A stretch of DNA of 64,000 nt from Massilia sp. R2A-15 (GCF_030704305.1 NZ_CP131935.1:1178001-1242000), one strand, 5' to 3'. Positions 43,724 to 52,422 are shown, counted from the stretch's first letter. Numbers and translations: made by a program. The notes: generated by a model not told the origin, from the sequence alone.

Positions 43724-43751
43724 AGTATAGCATGCTAAAAACGGGTGTCGT
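43724..43751 (-). promoter_or_regulatory. Promoter of the trpS leader transcript
   Basis: Minus strand ACGACA (43751-43746), 16-bp spacer, extended -10 TGC-TATACT (43729-43724). The -35 lies inside the right arm of a minimal family B palindrome (43747-43768). Confidence 0.6.
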
Positions 43752-43768
43752 TCCTGCGCAGGAACGAC
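43747..43768. repeat. Minimal family B palindrome
   Basis: GTCGTTCCTG directly followed by its inverted arm CAGGAACGAC after two bases: a 22-bp version of family B that has lost its interior. It sits between selD and the trpS leader. Confidence 0.65.
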
Positions 43769-43770
43769 GT

Positions 43771-44823
43771 TCAGGAAACGGTGACTTTCGGCGCGCCCGC
43801 GTGCATCTTGCCGATCACCGCGGCGTGAGCAAATCCATCTTTCGCGAACAGCGCCAGCACTTCGTCCACGCTGCCCGCATCGCACGCCACCAGCAAGCCG
43901 CCCGAGGTCTGCGGATCGGTCAGCAAGGCCTGCTGCGCCGGCGTGATGCCCGCTGCCAGCTCGACTTCCTTGCCGTACGCATCCCAGTTGCGGCCCGATG
44001 CGCCGGTGAAGAAGCCGTCGTGCGCCAGCTGCTCGACACCCGGCAGAAGCGGAATGTTCGCCATGTCCAGGTGCGCCGTCAGCTTGGCGCCGCGCGCCAG
44101 TTCCAGCAGGTGGCCCAGCAGGCCAAAGCCGGTGACGTCGGTCAGCGCGTGCACGCCTTCCATCTCGGCCAGCGCCTTGCCCGGCTTGTTCAACTTGGTG
44201 GTGTTCTCGATCATGGCCGCGTAGCCTTCTGCGCCCAGCACGTCTTTTTTCAGCGCCGCCGACAGCACGCCCACGCCGAGCGGCTTGCCCAGGATGAGGA
44301 CATCGCCGTCCTTCGAGTCGGCATTGCGCTTGACCTTCGACGGGTGCACGAGGCCGAGCACGACCAGGCCGTAGATCGGCTCGACCGAGTCGATGGTGTG
44401 GCCGCCGGCGATCGGGATGCCGGCTTCGGCGCAAATCGATTCGCCGCCGCGGATCACCTGGCCGATGGTCTCGAGCGGCAGTTTGTTGACCGGCATGCCG
44501 ACCAGTGCGAGCGCCATGATCGGCGTGCCGCCCATTGCGTACACGTCGGAGATGGCGTTGGTGGCGGCGATGCGGCCGAAATCGAACGGGTCGTCGACGA
44601 TCGGCATGAAGAAGTCGGTGGTGGCGATCAGCGCCTGCTCGTCGTTGAGTTTATAGACCGCGGCGTCGTCGGCCGTCTCGATGCCGACCATCAGTTCCTT
44701 CGGCACCGGGAAGCCGGTCGAATTCTTGAGGATCTCGGACAGCACGCCGGGCGCAATCTTGCAGCCGCAGCCGCCGCCGTGCGAGAAGGAGGTGAGTTTG
44801 ATTGGCTGGTCGCTAGTGCTCAT
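43771..44823 (-). CDS. selD: Selenophosphate synthase (SelD / SenC role)
   Basis: Makes selenophosphate from selenide and ATP. 350 aa. The active-site segment is SHGGGCGCKIAP, with Cys (not selenocysteine) at the catalytic position and Lys after it. The glycine-rich ATP loop and GGHTIDSVEPIYG with ADSKDGD follow as in SelD. It lies 16 bases downstream of the senB-like gene, so it is likely in one operon. It therefore probably plays the SenC role in selenoneine synthesis. It may also serve selenoprotein or seleno-tRNA synthesis; no selA, selB or selU is in the window. Confidence 0.93.
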   Translation of the reverse strand: MSTSDQPIKLTSFSHGGGCGCKIAPGVLSEILKNSTGFPVPKELMVGIETADDAAVYKLNDEQALIATTDFFMPIVDDPFDFGRIAATNAISDVYAMGGTPIMALALVGMPVNKLPLETIGQVIRGGESICAEAGIPIAGGHTIDSVEPIYGLVVLGLVHPSKVKRNADSKDGDVLILGKPLGVGVLSAALKKDVLGAEGYAAMIENTTKLNKPGKALAEMEGVHALTDVTGFGLLGHLLELARGAKLTAHLDMANIPLLPGVEQLAHDGFFTGASGRNWDAYGKEVELAAGITPAQQALLTDPQTSGGLLVACDAGSVDEVLALFAKDGFAHAAVIGKMHAGAPKVTVS

Positions 44824-44839
44824 GAGTGTTCCATTCCTG

Positions 44840-45814
44840 TTATTGGTGCGTATCGAGCAGATTATCCACTAAACCGAGCACCGCCGCTTGCTCCGCGGCC
44901 GGCGCAAACAAGGCGGCGCGCGCGTCGCATTGGTCGCGCAGGCGCCGGTAAAAGGCCGGATCGTCGATGCTGCGGTCGATCAGCGCGGCCAGCGCGGCGG
45001 CGTCGCCAGGCGCGAAATAGCCTTCGTAATCGTCGCCCAGCATGCCGCGGTTGCCGCTGATGTCGGAGGCCAGCACCGGCACGCCCGACGTCACCGCTTC
45101 GATGATGACGTTGGCGCCGCCTTCCATGCGCGAGGCGATCACCATCGCGTGGCTGCGCTTGAGGCGCTGGCGCGTGGCGGCGTGCGCCAGGTTGCCGAGC
45201 CAGCGGTAGCGCGGATTGGACGCCTGCGCCGCTTCGGCCGCCGCGCCCAATGCGGGATCGAGCGCGCCGCCGATGTGGATCATGCGCGCCTTCGGATTGC
45301 GCACCAGCGCGGCCGCTGCGATGAAGGTGCGTGGATCCTTTTCCTCGCGCAGGTGGCCGATCATCGAAATCGAATAGGCGCGGCGCGATGAGGGATGCGG
45401 GTAGGGCGCAAGGGCCGGCGCGGACTGGTAGATGACGCGCGCCTTGCCGCGCATGGCCGGCGGCAGCAGCGCCAGTCCGGCGTCCTGCAGCAGCACCAGC
45501 GCAGTCGCGCTCTTGAGTGATTGCTGCGCGGAGCGGTCGGTGGCGATGTCGCGATACAGGTCGGTGCCGGTCAGCACCAGCGCGGTGGGCCGGTCCGGAT
45601 GCGCTTGCGCGAACGCGGCCAGTGAGGAGGCCGAGCGGCGCGCATGCAGCGCGATCAGGAGGTCGGGCGCGGGCAGGGCGGCGCTCCATTCGAGCACGAT
45701 GTCGACATCGTAGCGCTCGCGCAGGAACAGGGCCCAGCGGCGCGCGGTCTGCCAGTTGCCGTTGTTTTGCTGCGCCCGGGCAGGGCTCACGATCGTCACG
45801 CGTTTCGATGCCAC
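44840..45814 (-). CDS. senB: Selenosugar synthase SenB-like glycosyltransferase
   Basis: GT-B type glycosyltransferase of 324 aa. The start [26 protein letters not shown] and the C-terminal donor site ([32 protein letters not shown]) match the group placed in the selenoneine operon. There SenB joins selenophosphate to a UDP-sugar (UDP-GlcNAc or UDP-glucose) to form a selenosugar. The start is GTG at 45812-45814 with AAGGA upstream. It is first in the senB-selD operon and divergent from senA. Assignment rests on motif and context, not a search. Confidence 0.85.
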   Translation of the reverse strand: MASKRVTIVSPARAQQNNGNWQTARRWALFLRERYDVDIVLEWSAALPAPDLLIALHARRSASSLAAFAQAHPDRPTALVLTGTDLYRDIATDRSAQQSLKSATALVLLQDAGLALLPPAMRGKARVIYQSAPALAPYPHPSSRRAYSISMIGHLREEKDPRTFIAAAALVRNPKARMIHIGGALDPALGAAAEAAQASNPRYRWLGNLAHAATRQRLKRSHAMVIASRMEGGANVIIEAVTSGVPVLASDISGNRGMLGDDYEGYFAPGDAAALAALIDRSIDDPAFYRRLRDQCDARAALFAPAAEQAAVLGLVDNLLDTHQ

Positions 45815-45833
45815 CGGGTTCCTTAAAGAAGAT

Positions 45834-45860
45834 GGGGTCAGGTCCGCGGGACCAGACCCC
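45834..45860. repeat. Family A palindrome, form 1
   Basis: Single copy in the 89-bp divergent gap between senB and senA. It separates the two start regions and could block readthrough both ways. Confidence 0.8.
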
Positions 45861-45891
45861 GGCCTTTCGGCGCCCCCGCGGGAAAAATCGC

Positions 45892-45897
45892 TACAAT
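45892..45897 (+). promoter_or_regulatory. Candidate -10 box of senA
   Basis: TACAAT lies six bases before the senA ATG, so the mRNA may be leaderless. No convincing -35 box is seen at the right distance. Confidence 0.4.
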
Positions 45898-45903
45898 CTG
45901 GTC

Positions 45904-47100
45904 ATGAGTTCAATCAATGCGTCATTCCGGCACGCCAGGCCGCAGCAACTGGCCGAAGCGCTCCAGGCTGCGCGAAATTATACGCTGAGCCTGTTCGACT
46001 GCCTGGCCGCCGCCGGCATGGACACGCTGTCGCGCGTGCCGCACATCGCCACCATCAATCCGCCGCTGTGGGAGCTTGGCCACATCGCCTGGTTCGCCGA
46101 GTGGTTCATCCTGCGCGAGGCGATGTCCACCCATCCCGCGGCGGCGGAGCGCCATTCGCTGCTGATGCGCGGCGACGACTGGTTCGATTCGAAGACTGTG
46201 CCGCACCGCACGCGCTGGACGCTGGACCTGCCGTCGCCGGGCGGGGTGAAGACCTACTGCCACGAGGTGCTCGACCGCGTGCTCGACAAGCTCACGCGCG
46301 AAGCGGCTACCGACGCCGCGCTGTATCCGTACCGGCTGGCGCTGGCGCACGAGGACATGCACGGCGAGGCCTTGCTGTACACGATGCAGACGCTGGGCAT
46401 CCCGGCGCCGGCGCATCTGACGCATGACGAGGCGGCCAGCTCGCCGTCGTCCAGCATCCGCTACCCGGGCGGGACCATCGTGCTGGGCGGCGCGCAGGAG
46501 GGCGGCTTCGTGTTCGACAACGAAAAGCCGCCAATGCAGATCTACGTGGCGCCGTTCGAGATCGATGCGGGGCTGGTGACCAACGCCCAGTACGCGGAGT
46601 TCATCGCCGACGGCGGCTACCAGGACGGCCGCTTCTGGAGCAAGGCGGGCAGCGCGTGGCTGATGCAGCAGGAGCGCTCGTCGCCGCGCTACTGGCAGCG
46701 CGACGGCGACCAGTGGCGCACGATGCGCTTCGGGCGGCTGTCGACGCTGGCGCCGTCCGAACCGGTGCGGCACGTGTCGCTGTTCGAGGCGCAGGCGTAC
46801 TGCATGTGGGCCGGCCGGCGCCTGCCGACCGAAGCGGAATGGGAGTTCGCGGCCATCTCCGGGCAGCCCGGATTCCGCTGGGGCCAGCTGTGGGAGTGGA
46901 CGGCGTCGCCGTTCGAGCCGCACCCGGGCTTCACTCCCGACCGCTACGGCGAATATTCCGAGCCGTGGTTCATGACCCACCAGGTGCTGCGCGGCGCCTC
47001 GTTCGCCACCCCGTCGCGCTTCGGATCGGCGCGTTTCCGCAACTTCTACCTGCCCGATCGCGACGACATGTTTGCCGGCCTCAGAACCTGTGCTTATTAA
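45904..47100 (+). CDS. senA: Selenoneine synthase SenA (EgtB paralogue)
   Basis: Nonheme iron enzyme that couples a selenosugar to hercynine to make selenoneine. 398 aa. DinB-like N-terminal domain with iron ligands in [13 protein letters not shown] and [14 protein letters not shown] (HxxxHxE). The C-terminal FGE-type fold is seen in [27 protein letters not shown] and [15 protein letters not shown]. It is more distant from EgtB than a duplicate would be, and it lies beside senB and selD, which supports SenA over EgtB. Hercynine would come from EgtD at 30 kb. Confidence 0.87.
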   Translation: MSSINASFRHARPQQLAEALQAARNYTLSLFDCLAAAGMDTLSRVPHIATINPPLWELGHIAWFAEWFILREAMSTHPAAAERHSLLMRGDDWFDSKTVPHRTRWTLDLPSPGGVKTYCHEVLDRVLDKLTREAATDAALYPYRLALAHEDMHGEALLYTMQTLGIPAPAHLTHDEAASSPSSSIRYPGGTIVLGGAQEGGFVFDNEKPPMQIYVAPFEIDAGLVTNAQYAEFIADGGYQDGRFWSKAGSAWLMQQERSSPRYWQRDGDQWRTMRFGRLSTLAPSEPVRHVSLFEAQAYCMWAGRRLPTEAEWEFAAISGQPGFRWGQLWEWTASPFEPHPGFTPDRYGEYSEPWFMTHQVLRGASFATPSRFGSARFRNFYLPDRDDMFAGLRTCAY

Positions 47101-47181
47101 TGTAGACGTTGTCCAAATTGCTCGATACAATGCCCTCGTGTCATCACTAAAACAAATAACGGTAATTCACGGGGACTATAA

Positions 47182-47328
47182 ATGGAAACTGGTTTGATTG
47201 CGTTGATGTTGTTGATTTTGTGGGGACCGGCCGTGCTGTACGTCGGCTGGAGAGTAGTCAAGATGCTCAATGCGCCCAAGGTGCAGCAGCCGCAGCACGT
47301 GGCCGCGGACCAGGCAGGCCAGCACTAG
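47182..47328 (+). CDS. Single-span membrane microprotein, 48 aa
   Basis: METGLIALMLLILWGPAVLY is one hydrophobic helix, followed by a basic stretch (GWRVVKMLNAPK) and a Gln/His-rich tail. GGGGAC lies eight bases before the ATG. It lies 81 bases after senA on the same strand and may be cotranscribed. It overlaps the stop of the converging permease gene by four bases. Function unknown. Confidence 0.6.
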   Translation: METGLIALMLLILWGPAVLYVGWRVVKMLNAPKVQQPQHVAADQAGQH

Positions 47329-48455
47329 TCCAGCCAGAACAGCAGCGCATATCCCAGCGCTGCCGCGAAGCCCAGGAACGGAACCGACCAGGCGTGGAAG
47401 CCAATCCACGCCTTGCGGTCGCCGCTCATGCGCAGCGCAATCAGGTTCGCCAGCGATCCCGCCATGAAGCCGAAGCCGCCGACACTGACGGCGTAGGCGA
47501 TCACGCGCCAGTCGCGTGAATATTCCGCCAGCGCGATCGCCGCCGGTACATTGGAGACCAGCTGCGAGGCCGCGATGCCAGCCAGGTAGAGGTGCTTCGG
47601 CTGATCCAGCCCGAAGCCGTGCATCGCATCGCGCACCGGTTCCAGGCCGGCCAGCAGGCGCAGGTCGATGAACATCAATACGAATACCAGCAGCAGTCCC
47701 CAGTCGAGCTGGGCCAGCACGCGCGCGCGCAGCACGAGGAAGGTCGCCAGCACCGCCAGCACGGCCCAGCCGGCGTGGTGCATGTCGGCCGCGGCCAGGA
47801 AGGGGATGTAGAGCGCCAGCGAAACCCCGAGCAGGCGCCGGTCGATCTGACGGCGCCGGTGTTCTGCGCTTGCCGCAATGGGGCGGCTGCGGAACGCCAG
47901 CGCGGTGAGCGCGAGCAGGGCGGCCATCATTGGCAGCACCAGCGGCAGCATGTGCAGCACGAACTGCGCGAACGGTACCTGCGATTGCTGCCAGATGAAG
48001 AGGTTCTGCGGATTGCCGATCGGCGTCAGCGCGGAGCCGGCGTTCACGGCCAGCGCTTCGAACACGATCAGCCGCGTCGCCGGCAGCGCGGCGATGCGGC
48101 ACACGCCCAGCGTCAGCGGGACGACCACGAACAGGGCGACATCGTTGGTGAGCACGGTCGACAACAGCGCCGACGCGGCGACCAGGGACAGTGCGGCCTT
48201 GCGCTCGCTGGCCATCGCGCCGACCAGCCGGTGTCCGAGCCAGCCGATCGCGCCGCTCATTTCCAGCCCCTTGGTCAGCGCCAGCAGGCCGGCCAGGGCG
48301 CCGATGGTGGGCCAGTCCACCAGCGCCGGGTAATCGCCAAGTGGCCGGCGCGTGGCGATCGCCAGCACGGCCAGTCCGGCAAGCAGGATCAGGAAGAAGG
48401 TGTCGCGGCGCAGCGAATCGATGAGGGTGCGCAATGGATGGGTGTGAATGGGCAT
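47325..48455 (-). CDS. SLC13/ArsB-type anion permease
   Basis: Inner-membrane permease of 376 aa with about ten helices. The ion-transporter repeats show as STVLTNDVALFVVVP in the first half and SQLVSNVPAAIALAEY in the second, and GSALTPIGNPQNLFIW is the family signature of ArsB/NadC-type carriers (YbiR-like). The substrate may be an oxyanion or dicarboxylate. There is no ars gene nearby. A role with selenium or sulfur anions is possible, given the sen genes next door, but unproven. Confidence 0.88.
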   Translation of the reverse strand: MPIHTHPLRTLIDSLRRDTFFLILLAGLAVLAIATRRPLGDYPALVDWPTIGALAGLLALTKGLEMSGAIGWLGHRLVGAMASERKAALSLVAASALLSTVLTNDVALFVVVPLTLGVCRIAALPATRLIVFEALAVNAGSALTPIGNPQNLFIWQQSQVPFAQFVLHMLPLVLPMMAALLALTALAFRSRPIAASAEHRRRQIDRRLLGVSLALYIPFLAAADMHHAGWAVLAVLATFLVLRARVLAQLDWGLLLVFVLMFIDLRLLAGLEPVRDAMHGFGLDQPKHLYLAGIAASQLVSNVPAAIALAEYSRDWRVIAYAVSVGGFGFMAGSLANLIALRMSGDRKAWIGFHAWSVPFLGFAAALGYALLFWLD

Positions 48456-48528
48456 GATGCCCGCGAGTATAGGTTACTTTGATCCAGGCCAAGGCTTGCG
48501 CATCGTGTAACGCTATCGTGCGAGGGTT

Positions 48529-48621
48529 GGGGTCTGGTCCTGCGGACCTGACCCCATGTTGGAAGTTGGCGCGAAAAAAAGCGGGACTCGGCGTCCCCGT
48601 CGCTTCGCAGGACCAGACCCC
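48529..48621. repeat. Family A inverted pair
   Basis: Form 2 (48529-48555) and composite form 1 (48583-48621) upstream of the small secreted protein gene. Confidence 0.8.
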
Positions 48622-48640
48622 GCCGTTCAGGAGGCGCAAC

Positions 48641-48949
48641 ATGAAACACCGTATCTTGCTGGCGCTGGCGCTACTGTGCTCCGCCGCCGTCGCCCAGGAC
48701 AACGTGGGCACCTTGCACAACGCCACATTGCGCGAGTGGCACCAGGCTTCGCCCGCCAACCAGTTTGCAACGATTTCGGACCTGGTCGAGCGTATCCTCA
48801 ACGTCAACGACCCGATCGCGGCGGCTCCCAAGGCGCGCAATATCCAGGCCTGCATCAACAAGGTGGCGTCGAACTACCTGCTCGGCTCGCAAATGGTGGT
48901 CGACACCGCGTACGCCTGCATGGGCGAACTTGGCTACTTGCACCGTTAG
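48641..48949 (+). CDS. Small secreted protein, 102 aa
   Basis: A signal peptide (MKHRILLALALLCSAAVAQ) precedes a helical domain with two Cys (NIQACINKV, DTAYACMGELG) that could form a disulphide in the periplasm. The section LREWHQASPANQFATISDLVERIL reads as two amphipathic helices. AGGAGG precedes the ATG by seven bases. Function unknown; the next gene, 39 bases on, may be cotranscribed. Confidence 0.75.
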   Translation: MKHRILLALALLCSAAVAQDNVGTLHNATLREWHQASPANQFATISDLVERILNVNDPIAAAPKARNIQACINKVASNYLLGSQMVVDTAYACMGELGYLHR

Positions 48950-48988
48950 GGCTAACATGGCGCATTCCACCTTCCTCATTGCACAGCC

Positions 48989-49216
48989 ATGACCATATTC
49001 GCAGCATCCGTATTCGACGCCACCGTCATTTTCGAGGACAAGGAATTGTTCAAGGGCCAGGGCGCGGCCAGCGTCTGGGCCGAGAAGCTGGCCAGGGAAA
49101 TCGAAAGCCCGGTGACGCCAGTGAAGATCGGCACCGGGTGGGCCCTGCGCGGCCAGGTCGATGGCGTGGACTGCACCTGGGGCATCCACGGCCAGCGGCT
49201 CAAGCGCATCACCTGA
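48989..49216 (+). CDS. Hypothetical protein, 75 aa
   Basis: Small soluble protein (MTIFAASVFDATVIFEDKELF) with predicted strands and one helix. Only weak ribosome-site bases precede the ATG. No family recognised. It converges with the TIGR03118 gene, 13 bases away. Confidence 0.55.
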   Translation: MTIFAASVFDATVIFEDKELFKGQGAASVWAEKLAREIESPVTPVKIGTGWALRGQVDGVDCTWGIHGQRLKRIT

Positions 49217-49229
49217 GCCGCGCGCCGGA

Positions 49230-50342
49230 TCACTGCATGTCGATCCGGCCGTACAGGCCGTGCTCCTCGTCCGACGGACCGGCCGTGAAGAACAGCGTGT
49301 TCGTTGGCTGGGAATTGACGCCGTTGCCGAATGTGATCCCCCACAGGCCGTCGATCACGATCGGCGTGCCGTCCATCTTGCTTAGCGCGCCCTCGAACTT
49401 GCCGCTCGCCGGATCGTAGGCGTTGATTTTGCCGTCGCCGAAGTTCGCCACCAGCAGCTTGCCGCTGAAGGTGCCGAAATTGGACGGCGCCATCGCCATG
49501 CCCCACGGCGCATTCAGGGCGCCGTCCGATACCAGCCGCTTAATCAAAACGCCGGATGTATCGAACACGTCGATCGCGCCCAGTCCCGCGCCCTTGGTTT
49601 CATCATTGCTGCCGGCCGTCTGCTTCGCAAACGCGACGTAGATGCGGTCGCCGATGGCCTGGATGCCGAACGGGGCATAGCCAGTCGGCAGCGACGGGTC
49701 GCGGAAGCTGCCCGGCAGCGTCACCTTGGTATAGCTGGCGTTGTAGACGTCGACGGCGTTGTTGCGGAAGTCGGCGGCGTAGATGTAGTTTGCGCCGGCG
49801 TAGCTGGCGATCGCCAGGCCCTTGTACAGCGCGCCGTTGGCGCCCGTGTCCACCGCGGTGACTGCGTTGGTGCGGTTGACCGCCGGCGACCAGCCAGCGA
49901 TGGTGCCGCCTTCGCCGGCGAAGATGAAGGCGCTGGCGCCAGTCACGCCGTTTTGGGTGACCTTGAAGTCCTGGCTGCCGTTGAACACGATGCCGGTCGG
50001 GGAGGCGTCGCCTGCGGCCCCCGGCGGAATCGCCACCACCAGCGTCTGCGGCACGCCGTTGCCGTCGTACAGCGTCGATTTGTTGGTGCCGTTGTCGGCA
50101 ACCCAGACGAAGCCGGTCGGGTTGAAGGCGATGCCCCAGGCGTTGACCAGGTTGGCGTCGGTGTGCGGCGCGGCCGGCGTGCCGTCCGAGACGAGGTTGG
50201 TGGTGGCGAATTTGGTCGAGACGATGGGCGGCGGCATATTGTCGTGATGGCTGCCGCCGCCGCAGGAAACCACGCCCGCGGAGATTGCGGCGCCTACCAG
50301 GCCCGCTTTGAACAATGCTACTACCTTGCGTTGGGTATCCAT
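49230..50342 (-). CDS. TIGR03118 family lipoprotein, beta-propeller
   Basis: Protein of 370 aa with a lipobox (GVVSC, then a GGG spacer), so anchored in a membrane facing the periplasm. The mature part is a beta-propeller: LVNAWGIAFNPTGFVWVADNGTNKSTLYD, PTGIVFNGS and NAPWGMAMAPSNFG are TIGR03118 signatures. The role of the family is unknown. AAGGAG precedes the ATG at 50340-50342. A repeat pair separates it from the ECF operon. Confidence 0.88.
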   Translation of the reverse strand: MDTQRKVVALFKAGLVGAAISAGVVSCGGGSHHDNMPPPIVSTKFATTNLVSDGTPAAPHTDANLVNAWGIAFNPTGFVWVADNGTNKSTLYDGNGVPQTLVVAIPPGAAGDASPTGIVFNGSQDFKVTQNGVTGASAFIFAGEGGTIAGWSPAVNRTNAVTAVDTGANGALYKGLAIASYAGANYIYAADFRNNAVDVYNASYTKVTLPGSFRDPSLPTGYAPFGIQAIGDRIYVAFAKQTAGSNDETKGAGLGAIDVFDTSGVLIKRLVSDGALNAPWGMAMAPSNFGTFSGKLLVANFGDGKINAYDPASGKFEGALSKMDGTPIVIDGLWGITFGNGVNSQPTNTLFFTAGPSDEEHGLYGRIDMQ

Positions 50343-50412
50343 TTCCGAGCTCCTTTGCAAACGGTGAGTGTCTGTTCATTCCCGGTTTGCGGCTGGAGGT
50401 TCAATCGGGCAG

Positions 50413-50494
50413 GGGGTCTGGTCCTGCGGACCTGACCCCATTTTGAACTTGCGGCTATATCGAAGATGGGGTCAGGTCCGCGGGACCAGACCCC
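50413..50494. repeat. Family A inverted pair
   Basis: Form 2 (50413-50439) and form 1 (50468-50494), between the outer-membrane gene and the TIGR03118 gene, both on the minus strand. Confidence 0.85.
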
Positions 50495-50501
50495 CTCCTG
50501 C

Positions 50502-51182
50502 TCAGAACGAATAGGAGGCGCTGAGCGCAATCGAGCGCGGCGAACGCAGCGCGCCGATACTGGTGCGGTGCAGCCACGCCAGCTGCACATTGATGTCGCC
50601 GATGTCGGCGCCGATTGCCAGCCGAAGGTCGTAGCGGTCGGGGCTTCCGCGGCCGCGCAGCACCCCCGCGTGGCCGATCAGCTTGAACCGTTCGCGCAAG
50701 GGATAAAACCCGTTCAGCTCCGCGTAGGCGCTGCGCCCGCCATAGCCGTAGTAGGCCGGCGAAAAATAGACGCGCGCCGCCAGGTGGTCGGTCATCACGC
50801 CCGCATATACTTCGCGATAGTTGTATTCCGCCGCGTTCAGGAAAGCGGTGCTGCTGGCGCCTGCCTCCCAGGCCAGGCCCGAGCGCACGCGCCACGCGTA
50901 GCCGCCGTAAGCGGCCAGCGAGGTCACGCCCGAACGCTCGCCCAGCACCAGCCGCGGCGCGGCATAGGCGCCGGCGTACCAGCCCTCTGCGCCATCCCAC
51001 GCCAGCCCGACTTGCGGCGCGGGCCGGCCGTCGCTTAAGGACACGCCGCGTACGCTGTATTCCGATGTCAGCGCCACGGTGGCGCTGGTTTGCGCGTGCG
51101 CCGCCGGCGCCATGCAGCAAAGGATGGCGGCTAGGGTGTACTGACTTTCATCGCGGCGATTGAGGTACATGAACAAACGCAT
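50502..51182 (-). CDS. TorF-type outer-membrane protein (TIGR02001 family)
   Basis: Beta-barrel protein of 226 aa with a signal peptide (ILCCMAPAAHAQ). Alternating strands start with VALTSEYSVRGVSLSDGRPAPQ, the family hallmark, and the C-terminus ends in Phe (ALSASYSF), as barrels recognised by BamA do. It overlaps the end of the protease gene by about 50 bases, so translation is probably coupled. Exact start uncertain (ATG at 51182 or 51170). It is last in the ECF operon. Confidence 0.8.
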   Translation of the reverse strand: MRLFMYLNRRDESQYTLAAILCCMAPAAHAQTSATVALTSEYSVRGVSLSDGRPAPQVGLAWDGAEGWYAGAYAAPRLVLGERSGVTSLAAYGGYAWRVRSGLAWEAGASSTAFLNAAEYNYREVYAGVMTDHLAARVYFSPAYYGYGGRSAYAELNGFYPLRERFKLIGHAGVLRGRGSPDRYDLRLAIGADIGDINVQLAWLHRTSIGALRSPRSIALSASYSF

Positions 51183-52360
51183 GCTCCGGTAATGCGCGCG
51201 ATGCTCGCGCATGCGTCGATGTTACCAGCTTGCGCCGACGCGCCGGTCGATATGGCTGCGGTGTGTGCGGTGAGGATGTCGCGCCGCAGTTGCGCCGGCG
51301 AAGCGCCGGGCTGCAGCTGCGTCAGCAACGCCGCCAGGCCGCTGACGTGCGCCGCGGCGTACGACGGCCCGCTGACGAAACTCCAGCGCGCACCCGGCGC
51401 GGTCGTCGGGATGTCGGCGCCCGGCGCGCGCAGCGGCCCGGCCGTTGCGGACACGGCGATCACGCCGGGCCATGACGCGGGAAAGCCGCCGTCCGGACGT
51501 CCCGGATCGACGGCGCCGACCACCGCCATGCCGCGCGCCGCGGCGGCGTCGAGCAGGGCGCCCAGCAACTGGTCGGGCGGGCCGGTCAGGCTCAGGTTGA
51601 CGATGTGGGCGCCATTCATGATCGCGAAATTGATCGCCTTGGCCAGCGTGAAGCTGTTGCAGCGCGTGGCGCCTGCGCCGTCGGGCCAGCAGGCGCGCAG
51701 GGCGAGCACGCGCGCATCCGGCGCCACCCCGGCGATGCCGACGCCGTTGCCGGCGCGCGCCGCGATGATGCCGGCGACGGCGGTGCCGTGGGCCTCGGCG
51801 CCATCGGGCGAGCCATCGACAAAATTCTCGCGCAGCTGGAACTGTCCGGCCAGGTCGGGGTGGGCGCCGTCGATGCCGCTGTCGATCACCGCGACGCGCA
51901 CGTTGCGGCCGGTGCTGGCCTTGTGCAGTTCGTTCAGGTGCCAGTATTTGGCGGCCGGCTGCACCGGGTACAGGGGATCGCCCCCGTCCAGGCCGCGGAA
52001 GGTTTGCATCGTCTGCGCCCACATCACGCGCGGGTCGCGCGCGAGCGCCTGCACGGTGGGCTCGAGCGGGGCGTCGCCGGTTTGCTCCATGACGAAGCAG
52101 TCGACGCCGATCACCGGCATCGGCCAGTCGTCGACCAGCCTCAGGCCGTGGCTTTGCGCCAGTTCCTGGGCGCTGCGGCGGCGCGCGGCACGGCCGCTGT
52201 CGTTGGGGTAGCGGCCGGCGTAGGCGGCGTCGGGATGGTAGTGCTGGGGCGGCAGGCGCAGCATCACCAGCACCTGGCGCGAGGCCGCGGCTTCGGGCTG
52301 AGAATCCGCGGGGGCGGGGAGCGGGCTGGCTAACAGCACGGCCAGCATCAGCCGCCACAC
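51131..52360 (-). CDS. Secreted S8 family subtilase
   Basis: Serine protease of 409 aa. A signal peptide (WRLMLAVLLASPLPAPADS) and an inhibitor-like propeptide (about 30-110) precede the catalytic domain. The triad is Asp in AVIDSGIDGAHPD, His in EAHGTAVAGI and Ser in SGPSYAAAHVSG, where the usual GTS reads GPS. Start is GTG at 52358-52360, directly after a palindrome, or an ATG four codons on. It is the third gene of the sigma/anti-sigma operon and could be the output or the sensor protease of that system. Confidence 0.88.
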   Translation of the reverse strand: MWRLMLAVLLASPLPAPADSQPEAAASRQVLVMLRLPPQHYHPDAAYAGRYPNDSGRAARRRSAQELAQSHGLRLVDDWPMPVIGVDCFVMEQTGDAPLEPTVQALARDPRVMWAQTMQTFRGLDGGDPLYPVQPAAKYWHLNELHKASTGRNVRVAVIDSGIDGAHPDLAGQFQLRENFVDGSPDGAEAHGTAVAGIIAARAGNGVGIAGVAPDARVLALRACWPDGAGATRCNSFTLAKAINFAIMNGAHIVNLSLTGPPDQLLGALLDAAAARGMAVVGAVDPGRPDGGFPASWPGVIAVSATAGPLRAPGADIPTTAPGARWSFVSGPSYAAAHVSGLAALLTQLQPGASPAQLRRDILTAHTAAISTGASAQAGNIDACASIARITGACVCSCTSIAAMKVSTP

Positions 52361-52362
52361 CA

Positions 52363-52387
52363 GGGTCTGACCCCGCGGGTCAGACCC
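52363..52387. repeat. 25-bp palindrome at the subtilase start
   Basis: GGGTCTGACCCC and its mirror around one central base. It ends two bases before the GTG start, so a hairpin would block or shape ribosome access. Confidence 0.7.
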
Positions 52388-52422
52388 GAACGACAAGAGG
52401 CGCCGGCAAATGGCCACAAGCC

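Noticed and set aside
43771..44823. selD as evidence of selenoprotein synthesis
   Set aside because: No selA, selB, tRNA-Sec or selenocysteine-containing ORF is in the window, and its active site uses Cys. The sen context is a sufficient explanation.
45904..47100. senA as a second egtB
   Set aside because: Its iron-site surroundings ([12 protein letters not shown]) and context with senB and selD differ from the egtD-linked egtB at 30945.
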